Shown one piece after another: positions 25,305 to 34,141 of a stretch of 64,000 bases of DNA. Numbering within the stretch: position 1 is the first letter of the stretch; the number at the start of each line of letters is the position of its first letter. Location of the stretch: contig NZ_JAAUWT010000015.1 of assembly GCF_014694455.1 (NCBI RefSeq), forward strand, positions 1 to 64,000, in the 5' to 3' direction. The notes under the pieces were generated by a model. The model was not told the origin of the DNA. It saw nothing but the letters and a program-made list of their open reading frames with translations, and made no database searches. The DNA comes from Vibrio sp. S9_S30 (lineage in GTDB: Bacteria > Pseudomonadota > Gammaproteobacteria > Enterobacterales > Vibrionaceae). The position numbers were made by a program, and so were the translations under genes.

Positions 25305-26894
25305 GTGATTCTAGTTGCTGACTTGCTCGTTTTTCTGGGAGTTGTATTTTTGGGCTTAGGGCTCAGACCCGCTATCCAGATTTGTCAGAAAACACATGAG
25401 TTAGGGTGGCAAATATTGCTAGCCCTCATTATTGCATTCGGCTTTGGCTACACGTTGTTTCTTTTGTATTTATTGAACCAGCACTCAGCCGGTTTCATTG
25501 AACTTGGCATCGCTACTATCTTATTTGGTGGCAGTATCTTTGTTGTTTTGGTCGTCAGCTATAGCCAAAAAACCATCAATCAAATTGACGACATAGCTCA
25601 ACTTGAGCGCTATAACGCACTTCACGATTCCTTAACCAAGTTACCCAATCGACAATTTTGTATGAGTCAACTCGACAAGTATATCGAGCGTAGAACCCCC
25701 TTCTCTGTCTTACTGTTCGATGTAAACAATTTTAAATACGTAAATGATGCAATGGGACACCAATTTGGGGACATGCTGCTTCAGCAAATTAGCCAGAGGC
25801 TGAGTATGGTGTTGCCGAAACAAGCTTTCTTTTCAAGAATCGGAGGGGACGAATTTGTCATCATATTGCGTACTGGCGGTCGAAAGCCAATTGAAACACT
25901 TTACTATGAAATTTTGGAAGAACTAAGCCATCCATACCACCTTGGAGAATACAGCGTCATCACTTCCATCAGTACTGGAGTCAGTATCTACCCAGAATAC
26001 AGCACAGAAAAAGATCAGATCCTAAAGCAAGCCGACGTTGCCATGTATGAAGCAAAGCGTTCAGGCTGCGGCTTGTATTTCTATTCAAGTAACCTAGAAG
26101 ACCAAGCTAATGAACAGCTCACCATTTCCAGCCAATTAACATCAGCACTCCACAATCAAGAATTTGAGCTTCACTATCAACCGATTGTTAACACCAGATA
26201 CAATTCTCTATACGGATATGAGGCGTTAATTCGCTGGCCACAACCCGATGGAACCTTCATATCACCCGAGAAATTCATTCCTATCGCGGAGCAATCACAC
26301 ATCATTCGTGACATCACAGATTGGGTGGTCAACCAAGTCATACTTGATATGAAAATTTTTAGCGAGTCCGGTATAGATGCAAGCATTCATTTAAATCTTT
26401 CAGCAAAAGACCTCAATAGCCGCGCACTGTTTAATAACCTCAAACAATTAGTAGACAGCGGCCAAATCGACCCAAATCGACTCGTCCTCGAGGTCACAGA
26501 AAGCGACATGCTGAAAGACATGAAAAATACTAAGCAAGTATTGGAAGCGTTAAGGGCTATTGGATTCAAGATAAGTTTGGATGACTTCGGCACTGGCTAC
26601 TCATCACTGACGTTACTAAGAGAGTTACCGATTGATCAAATTAAGATTGACCGCTCTTTTGTATCGGGGATGCACATAAGTGATTCGGATCATGCCATTG
26701 TCCGCGCTTCAATTTCACTAGCACACGGATTAAATTGTACCGTGATCGCCGAAGGCGTAGAAGAAACGGAACTAATGGCATTGCTTGATACGGCGAATTG
26801 TGATTATTTTCAAGGATTTATCAATGGCCGCGCACAAACTTTAGAGGACATTGTCTATTGGACGAAACAGCATCATCTAAAAAATGCCATTTAG
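25305..26894 (+). CDS. membrane GGDEF-EAL c-di-GMP enzyme
   Basis: A 529-residue protein. Three hydrophobic segments in the first 88 residues anchor it in the inner membrane with almost no periplasmic sensor. The GGDEF domain (about 105-265) keeps the active-site motif SRIGGDEF. The EAL domain (about 275-525) keeps YEALIRW, LNLSAKDL, LEVTESD, LDDFGTGYSS, KIDRSF, IAEGVEE and FQGF. Both halves look intact, so a bifunctional cyclase/phosphodiesterase is possible. The start is GTG at 25305, supported by AAGGG 6 nt upstream. Monocistronic. Confidence 0.93.
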   Translation: MILVADLLVFLGVVFLGLGLRPAIQICQKTHELGWQILLALIIAFGFGYTLFLLYLLNQHSAGFIELGIATILFGGSIFVVLVVSYSQKTINQIDDIAQLERYNALHDSLTKLPNRQFCMSQLDKYIERRTPFSVLLFDVNNFKYVNDAMGHQFGDMLLQQISQRLSMVLPKQAFFSRIGGDEFVIILRTGGRKPIETLYYEILEELSHPYHLGEYSVITSISTGVSIYPEYSTEKDQILKQADVAMYEAKRSGCGLYFYSSNLEDQANEQLTISSQLTSALHNQEFELHYQPIVNTRYNSLYGYEALIRWPQPDGTFISPEKFIPIAEQSHIIRDITDWVVNQVILDMKIFSESGIDASIHLNLSAKDLNSRALFNNLKQLVDSGQIDPNRLVLEVTESDMLKDMKNTKQVLEALRAIGFKISLDDFGTGYSSLTLLRELPIDQIKIDRSFVSGMHISDSDHAIVRASISLAHGLNCTVIAEGVEETELMALLDTANCDYFQGFINGRAQTLEDIVYWTKQHHLKNAI

Positions 26895-26930
26895 TCCAAC
26901 CGCGCTGAATACGACAAAATCGATAATGCG

Positions 26931-27557
26931 TTAAAACTCGTATCCCATTGTGACATAGAAGGCATACAGGTTTGCATCCCCTTTTTTATCAACCTTCTTG
27001 AGTGCCAATTTGTTACCCCGTAACTCAGCACCAAACTCAAAATTGTTATGCAATCGGTAACTGCTTCCAATTGCCCACATGTAACCCGCCCCTTTTGCTT
27101 TTGGCTTGGAATCTTTATCGACCGTCAATGTTTTTTTATATTCTAGCGCTTCAACATACCCATAAGATAAACCAGCAGCACCATAAATATCGATGCGATC
27201 GGTTAGCGAATGCGTTATTTTTGGTGCGACATTCAAAACAAGAGAACTGATCTCTTCTACTTCGTATAAGGAAGGTGTATCGGACTTTTTCTTTGAGTTG
27301 TAATGAATATCACCAGAGAAAGAAACGCCTAAATATACATCATTTTCCTCTGTCCAAATTGATGTCATACGTGAATATTCAAGTGATAAAGATCGCCCTA
27401 CCAACTCATAATCACCAACACTTGCCACTTGGGAGTGGAAACGAGATCCACCAACCTTTGCAGTAAATAATTGGTAAGTCTCTGGGCGAACTTCTGCCCC
27501 AGCATGAGCGGACAATACGACGGTACTGGCGAAAACGAAAGCAAACTGTTTTTTCAA
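26931..27557 (-). CDS. outer-membrane beta-barrel protein
   Basis: About 208 residues from the likely TTG start at 27557, beginning with a signal peptide (KKQFAFVFASTVVLSAHA, cleavage near AEV). An open frame continues back to an ATG at 27632, but that would bury the signal peptide behind 25 non-signal residues. The mature protein has alternating beta-strand patterns (YELVGRSLSLEYSRM, YLGVSFSGDIHY, FEFGAELRGNKLAL) and ends with FYVTMGYEF. A terminal aromatic residue is typical of outer-membrane barrels. It resembles the OmpA/OmpW-like 8-strand size class. The function is unknown. TTG-start choice is inference. Confidence 0.8.
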   Translation of the reverse strand: MKKQFAFVFASTVVLSAHAGAEVRPETYQLFTAKVGGSRFHSQVASVGDYELVGRSLSLEYSRMTSIWTEENDVYLGVSFSGDIHYNSKKKSDTPSLYEVEEISSLVLNVAPKITHSLTDRIDIYGAAGLSYGYVEALEYKKTLTVDKDSKPKAKGAGYMWAIGSSYRLHNNFEFGAELRGNKLALKKVDKKGDANLYAFYVTMGYEF

Positions 27558-27786
27558 AACGACATCCAACTGATTTGAGTGTTTTATGGGTAAATTAAAT
27601 TTTGCAAGAAAATAATCCAACAATAGAACCAAAGTCTCACAACTGATTAAGCGCGCGGAATTCTACACAACTAATATGCATATCAATAGAATGATTGATG
27701 CATCCGGTGACAACTTCTGTTCATTACGTGATTTAGAGCACCTTATTGCTCTTACCCTCAAGCATCACCGGGCTCTAAAAAACGCA

Positions 27787-27804
27787 TGTAAATTAATTGT
27801 TACA
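27787..27804 (+). promoter_or_regulatory. TyrR-type box upstream of phhA
   Basis: TGTAAATTAATTGTTACA matches the TyrR box consensus TGTAAA-N6-TTTACA at 11 of 12 defined positions. It lies about 100 bp before the phhA start. In Pseudomonas the TyrR homologue PhhR activates the phh operon, so aromatic-amino-acid control here is a reasonable inference. Confidence 0.65.
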
Positions 27805-27904
27805 GGCTGAGATTTTGGGAAATTGATGATTTTGTAGACGATAATTTAGTTTTCATCGATAGTTACCACATTAATGCAACATATTCGAAACATCGTGGTG
27901 ATTT

Positions 27905-28693
27905 ATGACTAAGCAAAGCCAGTATCAGTCAAAAAAAGCGGATGAAAATGGCGTCATTCATTGGACTGATGAAGAAAATAATGTGTGGAACACACTCATC
28001 CGGAGGCAACTTAACTGCATACAAAATAGAGCCTGTACCGAGTACATGGAAGGGCTAAAAAAACTCAACCTCCCACATGAACGTATTCCGCAGCTTCATG
28101 AAATTAACGCGGTCCTCTCTTCAGAAACAGGCTGGCAATGTGAGGCTGTACCTGCCTTAATTAGCTTCGACCGATTTTTCGAAATGTTATCTGAACGTAA
28201 GTTTCCAGTCGCAACGTTTATTCGGAAAAGGGAGGAAATGGAATACCTTCAAGAACCCGATATTTTTCATGAAATATTTGGGCATTGCGCCATGCTCACA
28301 AACCCGGCTTTTGCGGCTTTTACCCATTCTTACGGCAAGTTAGGGCTAAACGCTTCAAAAGAAGACAGGGTTTACCTTGCTAGGCTCTATTGGTTTACCG
28401 TTGAGTTTGGGCTAATCAAAAACCCCAAAGGGATGCGCATTTATGGTGGAGGCATACTCTCTAGCCCAGGGGAGACTCAGTATGTGTACAGCGACAAACC
28501 AGTATTCGCTCCGTTAGACCCCATTGATGTTTTTCGCACACCATACCGAATCAACATCATGCAACCAAAATATTTTTACATAGACAATATTAACGAGCTG
28601 TTCGAAATAGCCAACCTCGATATTATGTCACTCATTAAACACGCAAAAACGTTGGGTCTACATGCACCAATGTATGAACTGGAACACGAGTAA
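27905..28693 (+). CDS. phhA: phenylalanine-4-hydroxylase
   Basis: A 262-residue monomer-type aromatic amino acid hydroxylase. It converts phenylalanine to tyrosine with O2 and a pterin cofactor. The iron-binding motif is DIFHEIFGHC (two His), with a downstream Glu in YWFTVEFGL as the third ligand. GILSSPGETQY and PYRINIMQPKYF are conserved C-terminal segments. There is no regulatory ACT domain, as usual in bacteria. phhB follows after 9 bp, and a TyrR-like box lies upstream. Confidence 0.97.
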   Translation: MTKQSQYQSKKADENGVIHWTDEENNVWNTLIRRQLNCIQNRACTEYMEGLKKLNLPHERIPQLHEINAVLSSETGWQCEAVPALISFDRFFEMLSERKFPVATFIRKREEMEYLQEPDIFHEIFGHCAMLTNPAFAAFTHSYGKLGLNASKEDRVYLARLYWFTVEFGLIKNPKGMRIYGGGILSSPGETQYVYSDKPVFAPLDPIDVFRTPYRINIMQPKYFYIDNINELFEIANLDIMSLIKHAKTLGLHAPMYELEHE

Positions 28694-28702
28694 GGAAAAA
28701 CC

Positions 28703-29041
28703 ATGTCAGAAACACTATTAGAGTCATCTTGTGAAGCATGCCGATTTGATGCACCAAAAGTTGAAACAGAAGAAGCCAAAACACTACTAAAACAGATCCC
28801 CGAATGGCAACTCATCGATGTAAATGGCATTTTGCAACTTGAAAGAATCTATACGTTTAAAAACTTCAAGCAAGCTTTAGCGTTTACCAATCTAATAGGA
28901 GAGATGGCTGAAAAAGAAGGTCACCATCCTGCCCTTACCACCGAATGGGGGAAAGTGACGGTTCAGTGGTGGAGTCACTCGATCAAGGGGCTCCATAGAA
29001 ATGATTTTATCTGCGCCGCAAAAACAGATGCCTTGTTCTAA
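28703..29041 (+). CDS. phhB: pterin-4a-carbinolamine dehydratase
   Basis: A 112-residue protein of the PCD/DCoH family. It dehydrates the 4a-hydroxy-tetrahydropterin made by PhhA so that the cofactor can be recycled. The active-site signature [19 protein letters not shown] contains the paired His. [16 protein letters not shown] closes the fold. It lies 9 bp after phhA with AAGG before its ATG, so it is the second gene of a phhAB operon. No aromatic aminotransferase (phhC) follows. Confidence 0.96.
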   Translation: MSETLLESSCEACRFDAPKVETEEAKTLLKQIPEWQLIDVNGILQLERIYTFKNFKQALAFTNLIGEMAEKEGHHPALTTEWGKVTVQWWSHSIKGLHRNDFICAAKTDALF

Positions 29042-29058
29042 ATCACCGCACTAAAGCC

Positions 29059-29091
29059 ACACATAACCTCAATCTCGCCGAGGTTATGTGT
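29059..29091 (+). terminator. strong hairpin after phhB
   Basis: ACACATAACCTC (29059-29070) and GAGGTTATGTGT (29080-29091) are perfect 12-bp arms around a 9-nt loop, 17 bp after the phhB stop. Only TTGG follows, so the T tract is poor. It may work as a weak terminator or as a 3' stabilising hairpin. Confidence 0.6.
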
Positions 29092-29167
29092 TGGTCATGC
29101 CCCTTCCCTGAAACCCCCATTGTATTTTCACGCTACTCCCCCAAAAAGCTCGGTGCTTGTGTCCGTT

Positions 29168-29205
29168 TGACGCATGGCTAACAACCTGACGCATGAGTAA
29201 CAACT
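29168..29205. repeat. 19-bp tandem repeat upstream of ectABC
   Basis: TGACGCATGGCTAACAACC and TGACGCATGAGTAACAACT abut with three differences. They lie 190-230 bp upstream of ectA. Vibrio ectoine genes are repressed by the MarR-type CosR and respond to salinity; whether this repeat is a regulator site is unknown. Confidence 0.55.
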
Positions 29206-29394
29206 CCAACGATAACTTGGTCAACTTAACGATTCGCACACTAACATTTTGAACTCAATCATTTTAAACGAAATTTAGTCATTCTTACCCTAAAAAACAT
29301 AAGATTTTTCAGTTACCCTTGATTTGATTTCTAAATAATGTACCCTTTTAACCATAAATAATACTTAGACCTCTAAATATATTCGTGACATAAA

Positions 29395-29934
29395 ATGACC
29401 ATTTCAACCGCTTGGGTAGCGAACCCAGACCCATTAGAAAAGCCAGAAACAGAGTGGATATTTCGAAGCCCTAACAAGCAAGACGGGGATGACATCCACC
29501 AGCTGATAGAGAGCTGTCCCCCTCTAGATACCAACTCCTCTTACTGTAATTTCTTACAATCTTTTCACTTCAAAGAGACGTGCATTGTTGCGGAGTGTAA
29601 TGGCGAATTAGCTGGGTTCATATCCGGTTATTGCAAGCCTAATTCACCGAAAGATTTGTTTGTTTGGCAGGTTGCCGTCTCCCCAAATCACAGGGGAAAA
29701 GGACTGGCGTTTTCAATGTTGAAGGCGTTATTGAAAAGAGAAAACTTGAAAGCAGTAGAGTGTGTAGAAACCACAATCACCGAATCAAATCAGGCGTCAT
29801 GGAACCTATTCAATAAATTAGACAAAGAAAATGGCAACACCGGAATTAAATCCACATTTTTGGATGAAGACGTACATTTCAAAGGCAAGCACGATACCGA
29901 ATATTTGTATCGCATCCCTCTACTTAAACTTTAA
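29395..29934 (+). CDS. ectA: L-2,4-diaminobutyrate N-acetyltransferase EctA
   Basis: A 179-residue GNAT enzyme catalysing the second step of ectoine synthesis, acetylation of L-2,4-diaminobutyrate. Family landmarks are FRSPNKQDGDDIHQLI at the N-terminus, ELAGFISGYCKP, and the acetyl-CoA loop WQVAVSPNHRGKGLAFSML. The gene order ectA-ectB-ectC with gaps of 23 and 29 bp confirms the identity. Ectoine is the compatible solute made under salt stress. Confidence 0.96.
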   Translation: MTISTAWVANPDPLEKPETEWIFRSPNKQDGDDIHQLIESCPPLDTNSSYCNFLQSFHFKETCIVAECNGELAGFISGYCKPNSPKDLFVWQVAVSPNHRGKGLAFSMLKALLKRENLKAVECVETTITESNQASWNLFNKLDKENGNTGIKSTFLDEDVHFKGKHDTEYLYRIPLLKL

Positions 29935-29957
29935 CCCAAGGAAAAAGCGGTCCCACA

Positions 29958-31223
29958 ATGGATATCTTTAAGAAAAAGGAATCTAAAGTTAGATCCTATT
30001 CAAATAACTTTCCTGTTGTTTTTCAAAAAGCTCAGGGGAGTTGGTTAGAAGCAGAGAACGACAATAAGTACTTAGATTTTCTAGCAGGTGCAGGCTCATT
30101 AAACTACGGGCATAACAACCCGATATTAAAGGATGCTTTGCTCACATACATTACAAACGATGGCATCACGCATGGCTTAGATATGCACTCTGAAGCCAAA
30201 GCGGAGTTTCTGCATGCATTGGAAAAATATATCTTCGCACCACGCGATCTGGATTACAAAGTTCAGTTCACGGGTCCTACTGGTACTAACGCGGTCGAAG
30301 CAGCATTAAAGCTCGCGAGAAAATTCACGGGTAGGCAAAATGTGGTCGCGTTTACCAATGGGTTTCATGGGTGCACCATGGGCGCACTTGCTGCTACTGG
30401 TAATCAACACCATCGTGGCGGCGCGGGAATGCCGCTTACAGGGGTAACACGTATACCCTACGAAAATTACGCTAACGTTGATGGGCTATCATTATTTGAA
30501 ACCTTGCTTTCAGATAGCTCCAGTGGTCTCGATATGCCAGCGGCTGTTCTTCTAGAAGCCGTGCAAGGTGAAGGCGGTTTGAATGTAGCCAGCAATGAAT
30601 GGCTTCAAAAACTGAGTTCCATTTGTCAAAAGCATCAAATCCTATTGATTGTCGACGACATTCAAGCTGGCTGTGGGCGTACTGGAACCTTCTTTAGCTT
30701 TGAGCCTTCGGGAATCAAGCCCGATCTCGTCACGCTTTCTAAATCCATTAGTGGGTTTGGCTTGCCAATGGCGGTTGTATTACTAAAGCCAAAGCTGGAT
30801 GTTTGGAATCCTGGTGAACATAACGGGACGTTCCGTGGTAACAACCACGCTTTTATAACGGCGACAAAAGCGTTGGAACTATATTGGGCAGATAGTCATT
30901 TCGAACAACACATCTCCGAGCGTTCAAGCCAAATTCGCGCACACCTAGAACAATCACTCCATAAATTTCCTCACTTATTTAAAAGAATAAAAGGACGTGG
31001 AATGATGATTGGAATTGAATGTAGAAAACCTGATGTCGCAAGCCTCATTACTCGTAACTGTTTTGAACGCGGTATGATCATCGAAACAGCGGGGCCAAAT
31101 GACGAAGTGGTCAAATTCTTCTGCCCGCTCACGATTACAAAAGCAGAATTGGCTCAAGGCTTAGAAATATTTGAAGCGTCTTCTGAGGTCGCCGCTCAAC
31201 AGATAGTTAAAAAAGCCTCTTAG
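29958..31223 (+). CDS. ectB: diaminobutyrate--2-oxoglutarate transaminase EctB
   Basis: A 421-residue class III PLP aminotransferase. It forms L-2,4-diaminobutyrate from aspartate semialdehyde and glutamate, the first ectoine step. Signatures are [34 protein letters not shown], the cofactor Asp in [15 protein letters not shown], and the Schiff-base Lys in [14 protein letters not shown]. Length is typical. It needs aspartate semialdehyde. The specialised aspartokinase often found after ectC in vibrios is absent here. Confidence 0.97.
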   Translation: MDIFKKKESKVRSYSNNFPVVFQKAQGSWLEAENDNKYLDFLAGAGSLNYGHNNPILKDALLTYITNDGITHGLDMHSEAKAEFLHALEKYIFAPRDLDYKVQFTGPTGTNAVEAALKLARKFTGRQNVVAFTNGFHGCTMGALAATGNQHHRGGAGMPLTGVTRIPYENYANVDGLSLFETLLSDSSSGLDMPAAVLLEAVQGEGGLNVASNEWLQKLSSICQKHQILLIVDDIQAGCGRTGTFFSFEPSGIKPDLVTLSKSISGFGLPMAVVLLKPKLDVWNPGEHNGTFRGNNHAFITATKALELYWADSHFEQHISERSSQIRAHLEQSLHKFPHLFKRIKGRGMMIGIECRKPDVASLITRNCFERGMIIETAGPNDEVVKFFCPLTITKAELAQGLEIFEASSEVAAQQIVKKAS

Positions 31224-31233
31224 AAATTCAGAT

Positions 31234-31272
31234 TGATTGCAAGGACTTTAGAATGATTGCAAGGACTTTAGA
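31234..31272 (+). repeat. 19-bp direct repeat across the ectC ribosome site
   Basis: TGATTGCAAGGACTTTAGA occurs at 31234-31252 and again at 31254-31272, with a 20-nt period. The first copy supplies the ribosome site AAGGA for ectC; the second forms its first codons (MIARTLEE). The repeat makes two equivalent AAGGA sites bracket the start codon. Confidence 0.8.
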
Positions 31273-31639
31273 AGAATGCCAAAACAGTGAACGCCGCGTG
31301 GTATCAGCCAACTGGGAAAGCGTTCGTATGTTGCTCAAAGATGACAACATGGGTTTTTCTTTCCATATCACCACTATCTACGAAAATACGGAAACTCACA
31401 TTCACTATAAGAATCACCTTGAGTCCGTTTACTGTATGAGTGGTGAAGGCGAAATTGAAATCATTGGCGGCAAAACGTACCCAATCAAACCGGGTACGCT
31501 CTACATCCTAGATAAACATGACGAGCACTACCTAAGAGCGTATAAAGGCAAAGATATGGTCATGGCGTGCGTATTTAACCCACCGATTACTGGCAATGAA
31601 GTTCACGACGAAAACGGCGTATATCCTATTGTCGATTAG
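31253..31639 (+). CDS. ectC: L-ectoine synthase EctC
   Basis: A 128-residue single-domain cupin. It closes N-gamma-acetyl-diaminobutyrate to ectoine. It begins [16 protein letters not shown] as the family does, and the cupin motifs [21 protein letters not shown] and [17 protein letters not shown] are clear. The ATG has AAGGA 7 nt upstream, in the first copy of a direct repeat. Last gene of ectABC; the next gene is on the other strand. Confidence 0.97.
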   Translation: MIARTLEECQNSERRVVSANWESVRMLLKDDNMGFSFHITTIYENTETHIHYKNHLESVYCMSGEGEIEIIGGKTYPIKPGTLYILDKHDEHYLRAYKGKDMVMACVFNPPITGNEVHDENGVYPIVD

Positions 31640-31754
31640 GCGACTCTGATTTAATTCAATGCGATCTTAAGCGGCTGCACGCGTTAAGATCGCTATTCGT
31701 CTAAGTGAAGGTGTAGGTGTAGGGGGATAATTACTCAAATATCACGTGCATTGA

Positions 31755-32342
31755 CTAAGAAAGAATCAGCTCGCTCCTAGACAAAAACTCAATAGCATCT
31801 TGGCAATGGTTTTTCGCTGCCCGATACATATATTCAATAGCATGATCTTCATCCACTTCACCGCCTTCGCCACTCAGTGACATCAGTGCAAGCATGTATT
31901 GCGCTTTGGGCACATTGAGATCGGCAGCACTATTTAAATAACTCCTAGCCTTCACCATGTCCTCAAATACACCGATACCACTCGCATAAACGGTATAAAG
32001 AATCATTGCAGCGGTTGCATTCCTACCACGGTAGGAGCGCTCCAGCCAAAAGATACCCTCACTTTCATTTTTTTCCGATCCCAAACCGAACAGTCTATCA
32101 ACACCAGTTAGTAGCTGAGCGACAGGCGAGCCTCGATAAGCAAACTCAACAATGATATTTATATTTGCTAGCGCTTGACTCACTCTTCGAGAAAGAAGCG
32201 CTTCCATAAAATCCTTGTTGAGCAAATTAGCTGTATCTTTAAAAAGCTCTTTAGAGGCATCCATAAGCCCCTCATCGCTTAAATCTTCTTGAATCAGTGA
32301 AGTGATAAATAGTTTCACTTTTTCTATATCTGACAATTCCAT
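31755..32342 (-). CDS. Sel1-repeat protein
   Basis: A 195-residue soluble protein without a signal peptide. The C-terminal half carries two to three Sel1-like (alpha-alpha) repeats, for example GVFEDMVKARSYLNSAADLN and AQYMLALMSLSGEGGEVDED followed by AIEYMYRAAKN. The N-terminal 80 residues are helical and unassigned. Sel1 proteins are adaptors for protein complexes; no partner is suggested by the neighbours. It is monocistronic and tail-to-tail with ectC. Confidence 0.82.
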   Translation of the reverse strand: MELSDIEKVKLFITSLIQEDLSDEGLMDASKELFKDTANLLNKDFMEALLSRRVSQALANINIIVEFAYRGSPVAQLLTGVDRLFGLGSEKNESEGIFWLERSYRGRNATAAMILYTVYASGIGVFEDMVKARSYLNSAADLNVPKAQYMLALMSLSGEGGEVDEDHAIEYMYRAAKNHCQDAIEFLSRSELILS

Positions 32343-32530
32343 AGTCTGAATATTAACTGTCGATTAAACTAGAGTATGTCACGAAAACGTAAATGCTAGG
32401 TTAACATTACACATTAATGATAAGTGACTCGCATTCTCAATTGAAGGTAAAGCACACCATCTAGAAAGGCACCTAGTCATCGTTACCATACACAGAATCA
32501 TAGATGCCAGACATGTGTTACCTTACTGAA

Positions 32531-32677
32531 TTACTTAGTGTTACTCACATTTTTCTGAGGCTTTTTAGGTGGACTACTTGAGGAACGCTGCCAATTTACT
32601 CCTGAGTTAGGTTGGCAGGACGGCGCTCTCGGGCTTCCTCTATGACCACCGCGATGTGAGCTGTGAGTTCTATTCAT
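32531..32677 (-). CDS. small basic 48-residue protein with strong ribosome site
   Basis: MNRTHSSHRGGHRGSPRAPS begins a 48-residue, His/Arg/Ser/Pro-rich product that ends in a Lys-rich tail. Its ATG is preceded by a near-perfect AAGGAGG with 4-nt spacing, much better than most genes here, which is the main support. No hydrophobic segment is present, so it is probably disordered or nucleic-acid binding. Family unknown. It diverges from a 41-codon ORF with only 35 bp between start codons. Confidence 0.6.
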   Translation of the reverse strand: MNRTHSSHRGGHRGSPRAPSCQPNSGVNWQRSSSSPPKKPQKNVSNTK

Positions 32678-32712
32678 GTTGCCTCCTTGTAAACATTTTA
32701 AGTGAGCAAACA

Positions 32713-32838
32713 ATGCACAACTCCAGTCTAATTGAGTACATCAACAAAATATGCGAGCACGATAACAGTTGGTCAGAGCTTCGAATAGCAGAGATAAGAC
32801 AAAGGTTATTAATATTGAATACCCAAGTAGCGAACTAA
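32713..32838 (+). CDS. possible 41-residue small protein
   Basis: The ORF MHNSSLIEYINKICEHDNSW and onward encodes an amphipathic helical peptide of 41 residues, with AGTGAG about 7 nt before the ATG. The composition (EIRQRLLILN) is protein-like. I do not recognise it. It could be a genuine small gene or chance; the gene on the other side, 32531-32677, is better supported. Confidence 0.4.
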   Translation: MHNSSLIEYINKICEHDNSWSELRIAEIRQRLLILNTQVAN

Positions 32839-32905
32839 AAATCGATAGCATGTTGTGACCGCTACCGATCTTTTCACTCGTCTAAAAATATAACGGATAT
32901 TCAAA

Positions 32906-34051
32906 CTACATGAGTAAATCGCTCACTTCTCTTCTAGGGGATTCTGGTGTGGGGTTCGCTTTACCCAGTCTAAACACCATTTGCACGGTATGTGACTTGT
33001 TAACATTAAAGTACTGTTTGAAGCGTTCTTGCAGTGGAAGCATATCTTCATACTCCTGCAGGATTTGGCTCATTGGGTGTTGTGCGATGCCCATTGATGC
33101 CGTTACTAAATTGATTCTGTTGTACAAACGCCCTACTTCTAATTGGTCTGTCCTTGTGTTTCCTTCCGTTACCAATATAGCGAAATGATGTGTGCTCTCC
33201 GTCACCGCCTTTGTCAGTTTTATGCCTTCTTTTCCAAAAGCCGTAGGATCTTTCTCAGCCGACTCACGACTCAAAAAGAACTGCTCGGCTAGCCACCGTT
33301 TAGCACCCACAACACCATTTTGTGGCAAACCAAAGCCGTCTCGGTATTGTTTAAACTCATCGTCGTTAAAACGGAACATACCTATTGTTTCCAAGCTGCG
33401 CGCACTTTTTTGCTCTTCTATTTCCATTGCTTGATTCAGGAAGTGTCGCATTTCTTGGTTGTACTTTTCCGTTTGTATCAATCTCAAATCGCTGCCATTC
33501 GTTTTCACAACATTAAGAATTGCATTCAGCTCAGTATCGGTAAGCTTGGCATTTGTGTATTCGGTCTTATTGGATTGACGTGTAACAAGATAAGAGAATA
33601 AAGGATCTGGCTGAATACTCGCATCTGGCACCAGTTTAATCGCGGCAACTGGCTTGTTTTCCAACACCTGATTACCGTACTCACCTTGCGGAAAATATTG
33701 TACGTCCGCTCTCATAGCAAAATGGCTTGCAGCCACGGTTAAGCTTTCAATAAATGTACCCTGCCCAATGTGTATTTGGCGATGAATCGGATCCGTCTGT
33801 GGTAACAGCCTACCTTCATCGACATACAACAGGATCGTATTCTCATCTTCAAAATCCACTTTCCACGGCTGAATATTATGAGGATTAGGACACAGCATCG
33901 CGTAGCTAATAAGTGTCTTTCTCAGATCCGAGTAAGTTAGAACGGGTCTAAAAAGGTCAGCAGAATCTGAAACGTGACTGACCACAACAGGCGCTGCAGC
34001 CAAAACGACAGCCCCAGCGCCTATCACTTTAATAAAATTCCGTCTATCCAT
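32906..34051 (-). CDS. Tat-exported Acg-family FMN oxidoreductase (nitroreductase-like)
   Basis: A 381-residue protein. It starts with a twin-arginine signal, RRNFIKVIGAGAVVLAAAP, so it should fold in the cytosol and be exported. The body matches the Acg-type nitroreductase-like family (PCPNPHNIQPWKVDF is FMN-binding; MGIAQHPMSQILQEYEDM lies near the C-terminus). The substrate is unknown. It diverges from a MarR regulator with two palindromic sites between them, so it is probably that regulator's target and may act on a quinone- or nitro-type stressor. Confidence 0.87.
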   Translation of the reverse strand: MDRRNFIKVIGAGAVVLAAAPVVVSHVSDSADLFRPVLTYSDLRKTLISYAMLCPNPHNIQPWKVDFEDENTILLYVDEGRLLPQTDPIHRQIHIGQGTFIESLTVAASHFAMRADVQYFPQGEYGNQVLENKPVAAIKLVPDASIQPDPLFSYLVTRQSNKTEYTNAKLTDTELNAILNVVKTNGSDLRLIQTEKYNQEMRHFLNQAMEIEEQKSARSLETIGMFRFNDDEFKQYRDGFGLPQNGVVGAKRWLAEQFFLSRESAEKDPTAFGKEGIKLTKAVTESTHHFAILVTEGNTRTDQLEVGRLYNRINLVTASMGIAQHPMSQILQEYEDMLPLQERFKQYFNVNKSHTVQMVFRLGKANPTPESPRREVSDLLM

Positions 34052-34085
34052 GGCTATACCCTCTTTAATTCGTTTGTTAAACTAC

Positions 34086-34117
34086 ATTCCATGGAATAAA
34101 TATACATTCCTTGGAAT
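34086..34117. promoter_or_regulatory. twin palindromic MarR operator
   Basis: ATTCCATGGAAT (34086-34097, perfect palindrome) and ATTCCTTGGAAT (34106-34117, arms ATTCC/GGAAT) lie 20 bp apart centre to centre, two helical turns. They sit between the divergent oxidoreductase and MarR genes, the classical place for an autoregulated MarR operator. Confidence 0.75.
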
Positions 34118-34141
34118 ATATATCAAGAGGTTTCATTCATC

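Larger units (their letters stand above)
29042..29394. other. phhB-ectA intergenic region with repeats
   Basis: It holds the phhB hairpin, the 19-bp tandem repeat at 29168-29205, and three copies of TACCCT spaced about 27-28 bp apart (29286, 29314 and 29341). These may be control elements for ectABC. The ribosome site of ectA is poor. The right half is AT-rich. Confidence 0.5.
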
